Shown one piece after another: positions 17,352-26,320 of a DNA stretch of 32,121 nt (position 1 is the stretch's first letter; every line of letters begins with the position of its first letter). The position numbers and the translations under genes are program-made. The notes under the pieces were generated by a model. That model made no database searches, had not been told where the DNA came from, and worked only from the letters and a program-made list of their open reading frames with translations. Source of the stretch: Chitinophaga pinensis (lineage in GTDB: Bacteria > Planctomycetota > Phycisphaerae > Phycisphaerales > SM1A02); contig CALQCP020000003.1 in the NCBI GenBank assembly GCA_943329105.2, positions 1 to 32,121 on the forward strand, given 5' to 3'.

Positions 17352-18875
17352 ATGATCGGACGCAGGGCATTTCTCCGGAGGTCGGGTGGCACGCTTGCAG
17401 TGGGTGCTGCGGGCGCGGCGCTTGGCATGACGTGGACACGGACCGCCGCGGCCGACTGCGCTGGTGCGACCATTACCGATGGCGTGCTTGCGCGCTTTCG
17501 TTCACGCATCCACGGCACTGTCATAGTGCCCGTGGACAAGCAGTATGCCACCGCGCGCCTTGGTTTCAATCGCCGGTTCGACCCCTATCCAGTGGTCATT
17601 GTTCGTGCCGCCGACACCGCCGACGTGGCGCGCACCATTGAATTTGCGCGCACCAATGGCATCAAACTCGCGGTTCGATCCGGCGGTCACTCCTATATCG
17701 GAGCCTCTGGTGGAAGCGGCATCGTCCTCGACCTTTCAGTGATGAACGGTATTGCGGCGCTCGGCAACGGCCATTTCCAAATTGGCGCCGGTGCGCAGTT
17801 GCAGCAGGTGTACGGCGCCCTTCGTTGCCAAGAGAACATGACAATTCCCTGCGGATCATGTGACACCGTGGGATTTGGTGGCATTGCCCAGGGCGGTGGA
17901 TTTGGATACTTACAGCAAGAACATGGAATCACCCTTGACCGGGTGCGCTCGGCGCGAGTGGTACTTGCCGATGGAACGATGGTCGATGCATCACCGGATG
18001 GAGATGCGGATCTCTTCTGGGCAATCCGAGGCGCTGGTGGCGGCAGTCTTGGCGTCGTCACCGATTTCACTGTCGAGGCCGTTCCCTACAAGACAATTCA
18101 CGTCATTGGTTGGTACTGGCCGCTGACCCGCGCGGGCGAAGCACTTGATCGATTTGCATCGCTGCAGGCGTCAGGCGCCGTGCCACGTTCAGCCACTGTT
18201 GCTTTGGTATTCAACAACGGTGCCGCGTCGCTTGCACCTGCTCAGTGTGTGTGCGTGCTGTTCTCTACCGGAACTCCTGCAGAAGCGGAAGCGACGAAAC
18301 AGCTCTTTGTTGGCGCAGGCGGAATTCCTGCTACGCCAGGCCTTGGGTTTGAATACGACGCAGACTCTCCCGCGTGTGATCCACATGCCGTTGCACAGCG
18401 CGACTATTACCGAGCAAAGTCAGCCATTGTGTATGGCCAGCCCGCAGCAGACACCGGCGATTATCTCCGCTACTGGCTTGAGCGACGCGTCGCAGATCCA
18501 CTGTTTACGCCATCGGATTCGGCGACTGTCAACTTCTTGACGTTTGGCGGAGCGGTTTCCGATGTGGGTCCAAGTGACACCGCGTTCCCGCATCGCAACG
18601 CATTGCTTGAGGTTCAGTTTCTTGGGTACCTGCAGAATCCCACAACGCAGTCGATCCGTGGAAATCAAGCATGGATCCAAGGCGTGTATGCCGATGTGTT
18701 CCCGCGCCTATCTGTGCATGGTGAGGGTTGCTATGTGAATTACTGCGACGATGACCTCACCGAGGCACAGTGGACATCACGCTATTGGGGTGCCAACTAC
18801 CCCCGCCTGCAAGCGACGAAGCGTCGAGTCGATCCCAACGACTTCTTCCACGGCAAACAAACGATCCGACTATGA
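17352..18875 (+). CDS. Tat-exported FAD-binding oxidoreductase (PCMH/BBE type)
   Basis: Tat motif 'GRRAFLRRSGGTLAVGAAGAALG'; 'KLAVRSGGHSYIGASGG' and 'CGSCDTVGFGGIAQGGGFGYLQQEHG'; C-terminal BBE motif 'CYVNYCDDDLTEAQWTSRYWGANYPRLQATKRRVDPNDFFHGKQTI'. The ORF track start (17112) overlaps the divergent gene. Confidence 0.9.
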   Translation: MIGRRAFLRRSGGTLAVGAAGAALGMTWTRTAAADCAGATITDGVLARFRSRIHGTVIVPVDKQYATARLGFNRRFDPYPVVIVRAADTADVARTIEFARTNGIKLAVRSGGHSYIGASGGSGIVLDLSVMNGIAALGNGHFQIGAGAQLQQVYGALRCQENMTIPCGSCDTVGFGGIAQGGGFGYLQQEHGITLDRVRSARVVLADGTMVDASPDGDADLFWAIRGAGGGSLGVVTDFTVEAVPYKTIHVIGWYWPLTRAGEALDRFASLQASGAVPRSATVALVFNNGAASLAPAQCVCVLFSTGTPAEAEATKQLFVGAGGIPATPGLGFEYDADSPACDPHAVAQRDYYRAKSAIVYGQPAADTGDYLRYWLERRVADPLFTPSDSATVNFLTFGGAVSDVGPSDTAFPHRNALLEVQFLGYLQNPTTQSIRGNQAWIQGVYADVFPRLSVHGEGCYVNYCDDDLTEAQWTSRYWGANYPRLQATKRRVDPNDFFHGKQTIRL

Positions 18876-18892
18876 ATCGTCGCGCGCGTGGA

Positions 18893-18916
18893 TGAGTCCG
18901 TTGTGTCATCGACTCA
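18893..18916. terminator. Stem-loop TGAGTC-N12-GACTCA between convergent genes
   Basis: 6-bp perfect stem in the gap between the FAD oxidase and the heme-binding protein; weak, no T-tract. Confidence 0.2.
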
Positions 18917-18924
18917 ATCGCCAC

Positions 18925-21900
18925 TCACTTCAAAGTCCTCAAATACTCCACCACATCCCGCACTTCCCGCGGCGTGAGAACAGTTCCCATCGCGGGCATG
19001 GCGCTGATCGGTCCGAAGCCCTGCGCTACCTGGGCATTCGGCTCAACGATGCTCAAAAGCATCCCTCTGCGGTCATAGCGATTCGCTACACCCGCAAGAC
19101 TCGGCGCGGCGTGTCCGCCAGTGCCTTCCACCATGTGGCAGCGAAGGCATGCGGCCGCACTGTTGAAGTTCACCACTTGTCGGCCGCGTTCCACATCGCC
19201 GCCTTCAAGCGTCAAGAGCCAGGTACCCAGTTTGTCACTGGCGGTCAGGTTGCTCGACCACGCAGCAGCTTGATCCTTCAACTTTGGTCGTGTTGCTACC
19301 GCATCAATCACATCGATCGATAGCGCGGGCGGCAGTGTCCCTGCAGTCATCGAGGCCACCAGGCCAGCAAGCGCCGCATCCGCAGCCACGCCCTCACTTG
19401 CGCCAATAGCCGCAATTGCAGCCTGTTTCTCCAGGGTGGTGCCACCAGAAAACGCAGCGTTCAACATCTCTTGACCGCGCGTAGGGTCATTGCGAACAAC
19501 AATGGTTCGCGCTTGCGCACGCAACCGCGGCTCGTCGGAAATCAACGCAGCGTTAACCGCTTGCGCAAGTTTCGCATCGCGGTCTTGCGCCAACTGCATC
19601 AAACAGGCCACGCGCTCTTGCGCGGACTTGGTGCGGTCAAGCACCGCCGCAAGCGCGGCGCCACTATCCATTGGTACCCCGTACTTTGCAGCCAGTTCAC
19701 GCGCAATAGTGCGCACCGCGCTCGGCCCATTGGTTGCCAAACTGGGAATGCGCTGCTTCAGTACAGCAACATAGGCATCCTTGGAACGCTCACTGGCATC
19801 CACGGGACGCCAGTGCCCATTGACGCGGTCGCGGGGGGCTGGCGCCAAGAACGTAGCGAGCGCATCCATCGCTTCGATGCGCGCTGCTGGCGCAAGGGCG
19901 GGATTTGCAGCCATCGCAGCAATCGCCGCAGCATTGGCGGGTGTGCCTTCGCGGACATTCTCATTGATTACGCGGCGCAAGAGTGGCATGGAACTGTTTT
20001 CGCCCATGAACGAACCAATCGGCTGCTCCTTCTTGCCATCGGGATGCACCACTCCAACGGCCAAGTGATTACCACCACCGCCCTGGAACGCGCGCGCCTC
20101 GATGTATGCCTCGTCACCCGCATCCAAGTGCACGGTGGCAAACTGACCAGGTTGTGCCTCCCAATCGCCGGGATTTACGTAGTTCTCTACCTTGGCCACT
20201 TGATTGGCAGCAGCGGGATCACCCTTTGCGGAAATCAGCAATACACTGTCATCGTCGCTGGCAACGCTGAAGACATAGTCGCCGGTCGCGGGCACTTTGA
20301 ATGTGCCACGCACACGCTGGACGTAGTCATTGCCGGCCTTTGCAAATCCACTGCATTCATCAAGGAACTCAGACCGATCGGCCTTGGTGGACCAAATTGG
20401 ATCAGACGCGAGTTGCACAGCGCTGAAACCCTTGCGGTCCGTCCACATCTGCCGTTCCCACGTTGACTTGTCCTTCGCTGCATCCGCGGCGGTTGCCAAC
20501 GCACGATCATCCGGTGCAAACTTTGCAGCAAGCGCCGCAAGTGCGGGCTCCGCTTCTAGAATCGGCAAATCATTGATAGCCCGCGCGGCTTCAGTCGCCA
20601 CACGCAGGTCAGGGTCATGAAGGAGACGCGCCAATTGTGGGTCGCGCGTCATGCGCATGGCGAGCACCGCAGTGAGCCGCGTCTGTGGAAACGGATCCGC
20701 AGCAAGTTCATGAATCTTGTCTGGCTGTTCCATGCCAACCAAGCCCATGACGGCCGCGTGGCGCAAGAACGGATCTTGATTCTCATTCTCCCACGCCATC
20801 GCAGCGATGTTCTGCATGGCTGAAATATGCTTGATTTTCCCAAGCGCAATCGCAGCTTGCGCACGGACGCGCAGGTCTTCATCAGTGAGGAGCGAAACCA
20901 GCGCATCACCAGCGGTGGCGATCCGCGCATCACCAGCGAGTCGCGCAGAAAGCCTACGAATTTCGGCATTTTCATCAGCCAGACGCGCAACAACCGCAGC
21001 GTCCGCCTTCGCCATGCGTTGGCCAGCATCAGCACCATGGCGCGCCTGCACGCCGAGCGCCCACAGCGCATGGAACCTCGGCGCAAACGCCTGGCCCGCG
21101 TCCGCTGCGACAGTGACCAGCGAGTCCGTGGCCTTTGCACCACGACGCGCAAGTTCCAAATGCGCGCGTTGACGAATGCGAATATCAGGGTGCGCCAGGC
21201 ATTGCAGCAGAAGTGATTCTGCTTGGTTGCCAAAGCCCTCACGCACCAGATTTTGCGCAGTGCGAATATTCACATCTTCAATGAGCGTTGGATCCCACAC
21301 GGTGAACATTTGACCAGTGTGATCGCTGTACCAACCGTTCGACCAATCACTGATGTACATCTTGCCGTCCCAGCCGAAATCAACATCGGTTGGCAGGACT
21401 TCCTTCACAAACTCATGTGAATCAGTCACCGTGTAGCCAGCACCTTGCGGCTCAACCGCAAAGGAGAGGATCTGGCTGTACTCATCACCGCCAAGAAAGT
21501 CGCAAAGGAAGAAGTGGTTTTGGTATCGCGCGGGAAGCCCAAGCCCTGGATAGAACGCAAGACCGGCGGGGCCATCCGAAAGATGTTCAATCGGAGGAAG
21601 CGTCCATGCTGGTCGCACTGGATCTGCCGCGTCCCACTTCCACCACGTGTGCTCTTGACTCCACGGTCCGCGTTGATTAGCACCCTCAAGCGTCTGGTAG
21701 TTCATATCCCAACCGGTTTCGCCACCTTCCATGATGTAAACGATGCGCGCTCGATCGCCGCCATCAGAGTTGTTGTCCCCAGTGAAGAGATCGCCCCATT
21801 GATTGAAGGCTAATTCCTGCGGATTTCGCAGCGAATGCGCGAACACCTCCAAGTGTGATCCATCGGGTTCGCAGCGAAACACCGCGCCGGTAAAGGTGCG

Positions 21901-22659
21901 GGCAAGCTCCTTGCCTTCCTTGCTGCGAACGCGGTAGCCGCGATCGCCGATCGACCAATACACGCGACCATCAGGACCTTGCACAAGACCGTGCATGTCA
22001 TGACCACGCAGGGCGGTGCGGATGCCGAAGCCGGTGAACATTTTCTCGCGCACATCGGCGACGCCGGTGCCCTTTGTGTCTTGAAAGCGCCACAGCGATG
22101 GAATGCACGTGTACCAAACCGAGCCATCGATAAACGCAACACCAGCACCGGTGCCATCGAGCGGATCATTCATCGGCCCGCTGAATGAAGTGACCTTGTC
22201 AGGAATACCATCGCCGTTTGTATCAACCAGGTGCGTGACCCGATCCTCTTCCTTGCGGTAGTAGTCCATACCACCTTCGCGCTTGGACGCCCACTTCTCA
22301 TACATCTTCAGACGGTCTTCGACGGACTGCAGTTGCAGGTCATCATCAAGCCAGAATTTGGAGGAGCGATTGTCTTCGACACCCTTCTCTTGGCGGAAGG
22401 ACTCGGCGATGAAGAGCGAGCCGTCATCAGCGACGCAGAAGGAGACGGGGTCCTGGACGAGCGGGTCTTGGGCGAAGAGGGACCAGGAGAGGGGGGCGAC
22501 GGGGGCGATGGAAGGGGCTGGGGTCGGCGGCGTGGCGGCGGAGCCGGCTGCGTTGGTGGTGCCGGCGCTCGTGCTGGTTCCTGATAGGGCAGCTGGCGGC
22601 GTGGGAGACTGGGCGATGAGCGCCACGGCGAGCAGCGGAAGGGCGGGGCATGGGGGCAT
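18925..22659 (-). CDS. PVC-type heme-binding / membrane-bound dehydrogenase protein: beta-propeller, HEAT repeats, PA14-like domain, C-terminal cytochrome c
   Basis: 'DPVSFCVADDGSLFIAESFRQ...' propeller start; HEAT-like 'LRVRAQAAIALGKI...'; PA14-like 'GTFKVPATGDYVFSVASDDDSVLLI'; heme motif 'AACLRCHMVEGTGGHAAPSLAGV'. Confidence 0.9.
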   Translation of the reverse strand: MPPCPALPLLAVALIAQSPTPPAALSGTSTSAGTTNAAGSAATPPTPAPSIAPVAPLSWSLFAQDPLVQDPVSFCVADDGSLFIAESFRQEKGVEDNRSSKFWLDDDLQLQSVEDRLKMYEKWASKREGGMDYYRKEEDRVTHLVDTNGDGIPDKVTSFSGPMNDPLDGTGAGVAFIDGSVWYTCIPSLWRFQDTKGTGVADVREKMFTGFGIRTALRGHDMHGLVQGPDGRVYWSIGDRGYRVRSKEGKELARTFTGAVFRCEPDGSHLEVFAHSLRNPQELAFNQWGDLFTGDNNSDGGDRARIVYIMEGGETGWDMNYQTLEGANQRGPWSQEHTWWKWDAADPVRPAWTLPPIEHLSDGPAGLAFYPGLGLPARYQNHFFLCDFLGGDEYSQILSFAVEPQGAGYTVTDSHEFVKEVLPTDVDFGWDGKMYISDWSNGWYSDHTGQMFTVWDPTLIEDVNIRTAQNLVREGFGNQAESLLLQCLAHPDIRIRQRAHLELARRGAKATDSLVTVAADAGQAFAPRFHALWALGVQARHGADAGQRMAKADAAVVARLADENAEIRRLSARLAGDARIATAGDALVSLLTDEDLRVRAQAAIALGKIKHISAMQNIAAMAWENENQDPFLRHAAVMGLVGMEQPDKIHELAADPFPQTRLTAVLAMRMTRDPQLARLLHDPDLRVATEAARAINDLPILEAEPALAALAAKFAPDDRALATAADAAKDKSTWERQMWTDRKGFSAVQLASDPIWSTKADRSEFLDECSGFAKAGNDYVQRVRGTFKVPATGDYVFSVASDDDSVLLISAKGDPAAANQVAKVENYVNPGDWEAQPGQFATVHLDAGDEAYIEARAFQGGGGNHLAVGVVHPDGKKEQPIGSFMGENSSMPLLRRVINENVREGTPANAAAIAAMAANPALAPAARIEAMDALATFLAPAPRDRVNGHWRPVDASERSKDAYVAVLKQRIPSLATNGPSAVRTIARELAAKYGVPMDSGAALAAVLDRTKSAQERVACLMQLAQDRDAKLAQAVNAALISDEPRLRAQARTIVVRNDPTRGQEMLNAAFSGGTTLEKQAAIAAIGASEGVAADAALAGLVASMTAGTLPPALSIDVIDAVATRPKLKDQAAAWSSNLTASDKLGTWLLTLEGGDVERGRQVVNFNSAAACLRCHMVEGTGGHAAPSLAGVANRYDRRGMLLSIVEPNAQVAQGFGPISAMPAMGTVLTPREVRDVVEYLRTLK

Positions 22660-22802
22660 GGGGTCTGAACAACTTAGTTAGGGGAAGGTTTAGCGATTGC
22701 GCACACCGCCTACATAGCCACAGAAAGTTGCCTAGATAGGGGACTGTGGATCGTCTCTGGCGAACATTAGCACTCGCAGCCCCTATGAATAACCGCAAAT
22801 TC

Positions 22803-22995
22803 TGGATGATTTATCTTTAGAAATTAGCAACAACAACATTGAGAATTCCGGGCTTCGGGCAGAGCATTTCCAGTAGGCGTTGCGGTCTGCAGATTCTAGC
22901 CGGAACGCTATCGAAGTCCGTGTCAAACAGGTTCGTTGCGCGATCCTCTCCATTCCAGTAGCAGTCCATGTTTGGTGCGCACTCGGTGGGGATTT
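22803..22995 (-). pseudogene. Possible decayed C-terminal fragment with DCxxNG/DTDxDxxPxxxC motif
   Basis: Minus-strand frame reads 'IPTECAPNMDCYWNGEDRATNLFDTDFDSVPARIC...' with no usable start and a stop just upstream; resembles 'TDCDANGAPDQLQIAVNPSLDADNNGLLDNC' of the 16495-17271 protein. Confidence 0.35.
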
Positions 22996-23103
22996 ACGCA
23001 GGTCCCGACGCGAGACCGCGGTGCAAAGCCTCGTAAAGTGGTGTTTGAGCTTTGCGATTGGCAGCACCCAATAGACCGATGGGGCGCGGTAATCAGGCGC
23101 TGT

Positions 23104-24051
23104 TTAATGGACTACATACTTGGAGCTACGAACCCTGCGGATCTGTGCATTTAGCAATCGAACAATGTCAATGATTCCCATCGCAATGAGAAGTCGGATA
23201 GCCCAAATCATGGCGCGTGCCAAGACGATCTCGAAGTGGAACCAGGCGTCGAATCGAGCGATCTCAGTACTCGACATATACACAGGTGGGTAGTAGCCCA
23301 GGACCATCGCTCCGACGATGTAAACACCCTTCTCTAAGCGGTAGTAGCCGAGGGGGGTATAAACTCGAGCAATGAAATCACTGTACTTGTTCATATCACC
23401 GCTAGTTGTCACGCCGATTGCTGCGTCCGTCAGATATGGCCCGTAGTAACTGGATAACGAGTCGTAAAGTGGACTAAACGTCTGCATTCGGAACTCGCTG
23501 ATTTCTGAATGGGATAGCAGATCCTCCACTTGGAGCGGCCTTAAATTACTGAGTGGTACCCCGCCCTCAAGCATGTCAATCAGACCTGCGCCTTGAAATT
23601 CGTTTACCTGGATTGGACACTCAACCAAAGTGTGTCCCTCTCCCCCTCGCGCCTTTGCAGCGTGCATCACCCAAACAATGTTATATGGAACCCCCATTCC
23701 TTGAAGTTTGCGCGCTAGGGCTTTGGATCTAAATGCGCAGTTACCTACACCTCCTTCAAACACACGCTTTAAGCGTAAGTCTGGATCAATGATCCAAGCT
23801 TCATCAAATTCAGTCTCCCCGCTCGGTAGAGGCGCAAGAATTTGCCGTGGGTCAACAAAGTATCGAAATTCATTACCCTGCAACAACGGTAAGTCATTTA
23901 CTTCGATTATAGAGGCACATTTGACAAACCCATTCGGGGAGCTAAATCCCCAAAAATTTGAAACGCCTACTAAAAGTAGTCCGATCAATAGTCGGTATGC
24001 AAAAGCCCACTTAGTTTCAATGGAGCGCTTAAATGTGGCGGAAATTGCCAT
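23104..24051 (-). CDS. Membrane-anchored transglutaminase-like protein (putative)
   Basis: N-terminal TM 'FAYRLLIGLLLVGVSNFWG', C-terminal TM 'AMIWAIRLLIAMGIIDIVRLL'; 'GGVGNCAFRSKALARKLQGMGVPYNIVWVMHA...GEGHTLVECPIQVNEFQGAGLIDM' has Cys/His/Asp spacing like transglutaminase-core proteins. Confidence 0.65.
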   Translation of the reverse strand: MAISATFKRSIETKWAFAYRLLIGLLLVGVSNFWGFSSPNGFVKCASIIEVNDLPLLQGNEFRYFVDPRQILAPLPSGETEFDEAWIIDPDLRLKRVFEGGVGNCAFRSKALARKLQGMGVPYNIVWVMHAAKARGGEGHTLVECPIQVNEFQGAGLIDMLEGGVPLSNLRPLQVEDLLSHSEISEFRMQTFSPLYDSLSSYYGPYLTDAAIGVTTSGDMNKYSDFIARVYTPLGYYRLEKGVYIVGAMVLGYYPPVYMSSTEIARFDAWFHFEIVLARAMIWAIRLLIAMGIIDIVRLLNAQIRRVRSSKYVVH

Positions 24052-24427
24052 GGGCAGTAGTTACTGTATCTCGCACAGGGCTGAACGGCGCAGCTTTGGC
24101 CATGCTCATGACGACGTGCACTAAAAATTCATTGATCGCCGCGATGTAAACGAGAAAAACGCGTGTTGCAGGCACTCCTAATCGGGACTGGTTCCATGAT
24201 TGGTCCGACACTGACAACAATGACCACGCGTGCGGCGTGGTTGATTTACTTGTGGATATCAACGGTAGTCGCGCGCAAGTTGCGGGGGCTCACACCGGCC
24301 TAGTCAGTCCGGATCCACAGGAGCGGATTTGGTTTCTTTAACTAGCAATTCAACATGTCGCAGCGTTTATGCCGATTAAATGTCTGTCGTGTGGCTTAAG
24401 CCGTAAAAATTAGCGACCCTACTACAC

Positions 24428-26320
24428 ATGTGCGGCATAATCGGATTCAACGGTCAGTTTTCCCGAGTAGACTTGCTTGCTGGGCTAGAGATTATGCGCC
24501 ACCGGGGGCCAGATGACAGTGGACTGTGGATAGATCCTTCTAAAAACGTGGGGCTCGCCCATGCGCGACTCTCCATTATCGATCTCTCTCCGCTTGGCCA
24601 CCAGCCGATGGTTGACCCTACAACGGGCACACAACTTGTCTTCAACGGCGAGATTTACAACTATCGTGAACTTCGGGCTCAGTTGGAGGCTCGGGGCCAC
24701 ACTTTCCGGGGCCATTCGGACACAGAAGTTTTGCTGCACATGTATCTCGAGCATGGGTCGGAGATGCTCTCTCGGCTCAACGGCATTTTCACCGTTGGTA
24801 TTTGGGATCCGCGGACGGCATCCCTCACCATCGCCCGCGACGCTCTCGGTGTCAAGCCGCTTTACTTCGCCGAGTCGCCACGCGGCATTGCATTCTGCAG
24901 CGAGATCAAGGGACTGCTCCATCTAGTTCCTGAAGCTCGGGAACTAGACCCAGCCGCTCTCCACCGGTACCTCACATTTCTCTGGTGCCCCGGCGAAGGT
25001 ACACCTCTTAAAGCAGTTCGCAAAGTCCTCCCTGGTGAAGCGCTGCAGATCTCTGATGGCCGCATTCAGCGCCGTTGGTCGTGGTACCAACTGCCAATCT
25101 TCCGCGGCGTAATGCAGGACCTTGATGAAGGCGAAGCGATCGCCGGTACCGCTCAGGCGGTGCGCACGGCAGTACACCGTCAGATGGTTGCAGATGTTCC
25201 TGTCGGAGCGTTCCTGTCCGGCGGTCTTGATTCAAGCGCGATAGTCGCATTTGCCCGAGAAATCGACCCAAACCTTCGCTGCTTCACGATCGAGGCCACA
25301 GGCGGACAGGAAGCCGGCGAAACCGACGACCTGCCGTACGCCCGCCGCGTTGCGAAACACCTGGGTGTGCCACTTGAGTGCGTTCGCATCGATGCGGCGC
25401 GGATGGCATCTGACTTAGAGTCAATGGTTGCCCAGTTGGATGAACCGTTAGCCGATCCAGCGCCGCTCAATGTCCTCTACATCAGCCAACTTGCGCGTCA
25501 GAGCGGTATGAAGGTTCTGCTCTCCGGAGCTGGCGGCGATGACCTGTTCACTGGTTACCGCCGGCACCGTGCGATCCAAGCTGAGCGGCTGTGGAGTTGG
25601 TTACCCTCGTCAGCTCGCCACATGTTAGAACGCGCGACCGCATCGCTGGATCAGCGCCGAGCCTCGTCGCGACGCTTCGCGAAGTTGTTCCGCGGAGCAG
25701 GTCTGACCGGGGACCAGCGTATAGCGAACTACTTTTCATGGGCCAGCAATGCAGACATTCTCGCGTTGTACTCCCCTGCGATGCGTGAGGCGGTACGTGG
25801 TATTGATGCGCTCGCGCCCATGACAGACTTTATCGCCCCACTGCCGCGTTCGGTGTCCGCCGTCGATCGAATGCTTGCTTTGGAACAGCGCTTTTTCCTG
25901 CCTGACCACAATTTGACCTACACGGACAAGATGTCGATGGCAGTCGGTGTCGAGGTCCGAGTGCCGTTCCTCGACCTTGAGTTGGTGGACTTCGCGGCGC
26001 GCATCCCGGCTCGCTTCAAGCAGCGTGGAGCTGTTGGAAAGTGGGTGTTCAAGCGGTCAATGGAGCAGTATCTGCCGCGCGAGGTGATTTATCGTCCGAA
26101 AGCAGGATTCACAGCACCCCTTCGCCGTTGGATGCAAACAGAGTTGCGTCCAATCGTTGGCGACTACCTCTCGTCCGACAGTCTACGCCGCCGCGGGTTA
26201 TTTGACCCCACCGCGGTGTCTATGTTGGTCGAGGCGAACTTAGCTGGACGCGTCGATGCTAATCACACGATACTTTCACTTCTTTGCATCGAAATTTGGT
26301 GTCGACGCTTTATTGATTGA
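24428..26320 (+). CDS. asnB: Asparagine synthase (glutamine-hydrolysing)
   Basis: N-terminal Cys2 'MCGIIGFNG', 'MRHRGPDDSG', synthetase 'GAFLSGGLDSSAIVAFARE'. Confidence 0.95.
   Translation: MCGIIGFNGQFSRVDLLAGLEIMRHRGPDDSGLWIDPSKNVGLAHARLSIIDLSPLGHQPMVDPTTGTQLVFNGEIYNYRELRAQLEARGHTFRGHSDTEVLLHMYLEHGSEMLSRLNGIFTVGIWDPRTASLTIARDALGVKPLYFAESPRGIAFCSEIKGLLHLVPEARELDPAALHRYLTFLWCPGEGTPLKAVRKVLPGEALQISDGRIQRRWSWYQLPIFRGVMQDLDEGEAIAGTAQAVRTAVHRQMVADVPVGAFLSGGLDSSAIVAFAREIDPNLRCFTIEATGGQEAGETDDLPYARRVAKHLGVPLECVRIDAARMASDLESMVAQLDEPLADPAPLNVLYISQLARQSGMKVLLSGAGGDDLFTGYRRHRAIQAERLWSWLPSSARHMLERATASLDQRRASSRRFAKLFRGAGLTGDQRIANYFSWASNADILALYSPAMREAVRGIDALAPMTDFIAPLPRSVSAVDRMLALEQRFFLPDHNLTYTDKMSMAVGVEVRVPFLDLELVDFAARIPARFKQRGAVGKWVFKRSMEQYLPREVIYRPKAGFTAPLRRWMQTELRPIVGDYLSSDSLRRRGLFDPTAVSMLVEANLAGRVDANHTILSLLCIEIWCRRFID

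Noticed and set aside
19471-20466. 331-aa plus-strand ORF opposite the heme-binding protein
   Set aside because: Antisense to HEAT/PA14 coding sequence; no domain recognised.
24146-24341. Start-less plus-strand frame 'TRKTRVAGTPNRDWFHDWSDTDNNDHACGVVDLLVDINGSR...' upstream of asnB
   Set aside because: Asp-rich stretch faintly resembles FG-GAP-type repeats, but there is no ATG and too little signal to call a gene relic.
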